Shown here in pieces: positions 6,332-6,539 of a stretch of 6,539 nucleotides of DNA. The DNA comes from an uncultured Kouleothrix sp. (lineage in GTDB: Bacteria; Chloroflexota; Chloroflexia; Chloroflexales; Roseiflexaceae). Position 1 is the first letter of the stretch. Each line of letters opens with the position of its first letter. A program made the position numbers and the translations under genes. The notes under the pieces are model-generated. The model had not been told where the DNA came from. It saw only the letters and a list, made by a program, of their open reading frames with translations, and made no database searches. Location of the stretch: assembly GCA_937858455.1 (NCBI GenBank), contig CALLYN010000349.1, positions 1 to 6,539 on the forward strand, read 5' to 3'.

Positions 6332-6539
6332 GAGGTCGTCACCGCCCTCGAGGTCCTGCTCTCCGATGAGAAGGTCAAGGTCCTCCTCATCAACATCTTC
6401 GGCGGCATCCCCCGTTGCGACGAGGTCGCCGAGGGCCTGCTGACCGCCCTCGGGAAGCTGGGGGCGACCCTGCCCATCGTGGTGCGGCTCGACGGCACCA
6501 ACGAGGACGAGGGCCGCGCGATCATCCGTGACCGCGCCC
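6311..6539 (+). CDS. sucC: Succinyl-CoA (ADP-forming) ligase beta subunit, C-terminal fragment
   Basis: Seventy-six codons are open to the window edge. They match the C-terminal CoA-ligase domain of the SucC beta subunit, which works with SucD in the TCA-cycle interconversion of succinyl-CoA and succinate with nucleotide phosphorylation. Recognisable blocks are GGGSKADEVVTALEVLLSDE, VLLINIFGGIPRCDEVAEGL (compare NIFGGIVRCD in E. coli SucC, from memory) and PIVVRLDGTNEDEG. The ATP-grasp N-terminal domain, roughly the first three quarters of a normal protein of about 390 residues, is absent. Only some 20 residues at the C-terminus would be needed beyond the edge. Codon use differs slightly from the neighbours: Val is mostly GTC, and two of five Arg codons are CGT. 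There is no start codon or ribosome site, so this is a broken piece, probably foreign to the rest of the window. Confidence 0.85.

Noticed and set aside
4852..6369. Long plus-strand ORF of 505 codons opposite ftsK
   Set aside because: It is His/Asp/Arg/Leu-rich shadow translation of a high-GC gene. The minus strand encodes an unmistakable FtsK motor, and the frame differs from that of sucC.
6322..6525. N-terminal 68 residues of the FtsK frame starting at an ATG on the minus strand
   Set aside because: They are the antisense of a clear SucC coding stretch, are Ser/Arg-rich, and have no FtsK membrane helices.
1..6539. CRISPR array, tRNA, rRNA, transposase or defence system
   Set aside because: No repeat-spacer pattern, cloverleaf, rRNA core motif or mobile-element protein is recognisable on either strand.

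Overview
The window is GC-rich bacterial DNA carrying five genes of one genome, plus a fragment of a sixth gene that does not seem to belong beside them. The coding style (Arg mostly CGC, Leu CTG/CTC, Val often GTG) and the gene types (SURF1, HD-type Ppx/GppA, FtsK with a long linker holding heptamer microsatellites) would fit a Chloroflexota relative such as the Roseiflexus/Kouleothrix group. That placement is inference from recall, not a search. The piece looks like a metagenome or draft contig: its right edge is mid-gene and contains an implausible join.

Layout, left to right. Positions 1-145 hold no gene but contain a perfect 44-bp palindrome and a strong GC hairpin, both downstream of a SURF1 cytochrome oxidase assembly gene (146-922, minus). 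A divergent control region (923-1122) separates SURF1 from a rightward pair: a 53-residue single-pass membrane protein (1123-1284) and, 3 bp later, a Ppx/GppA exopolyphosphatase with a C-terminal HD domain (1288-2790). A hairpin (2830-2867) follows. Next is a stand-alone CheY-type receiver protein with a GTG start (3023-3415). It converges, with only 9 bp between stops, on an M19 membrane-dipeptidase family gene (3425-4492, minus). Upstream of that, also on the minus strand, is an FtsK/SpoIIIE DNA translocase (4609 to about 6321) whose N-terminal membrane domain is missing.

At about 6308-6331 the sequence switches from the FtsK linker (minus strand) to the C-terminal part of a succinyl-CoA ligase beta subunit (plus strand, running off the end). 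Both genes lose their 5' portion at the same point, in head-to-head orientation. The simplest explanation is an assembly or library chimera; a genuine rearrangement is the alternative.

The genes do not form one pathway. SURF1 serves respiration, Ppx/GppA serves polyphosphate or alarmone metabolism, the receiver protein serves signalling, the dipeptidase cleaves dipeptides, and FtsK moves chromosomes at division. I see no convincing undescribed system. The best leads are the small membrane protein linked to ppx, the paired symmetric sites in the divergent promoter region, the heptamer arrays inside ftsK, the 44-bp palindrome, and the ftsK/sucC junction.
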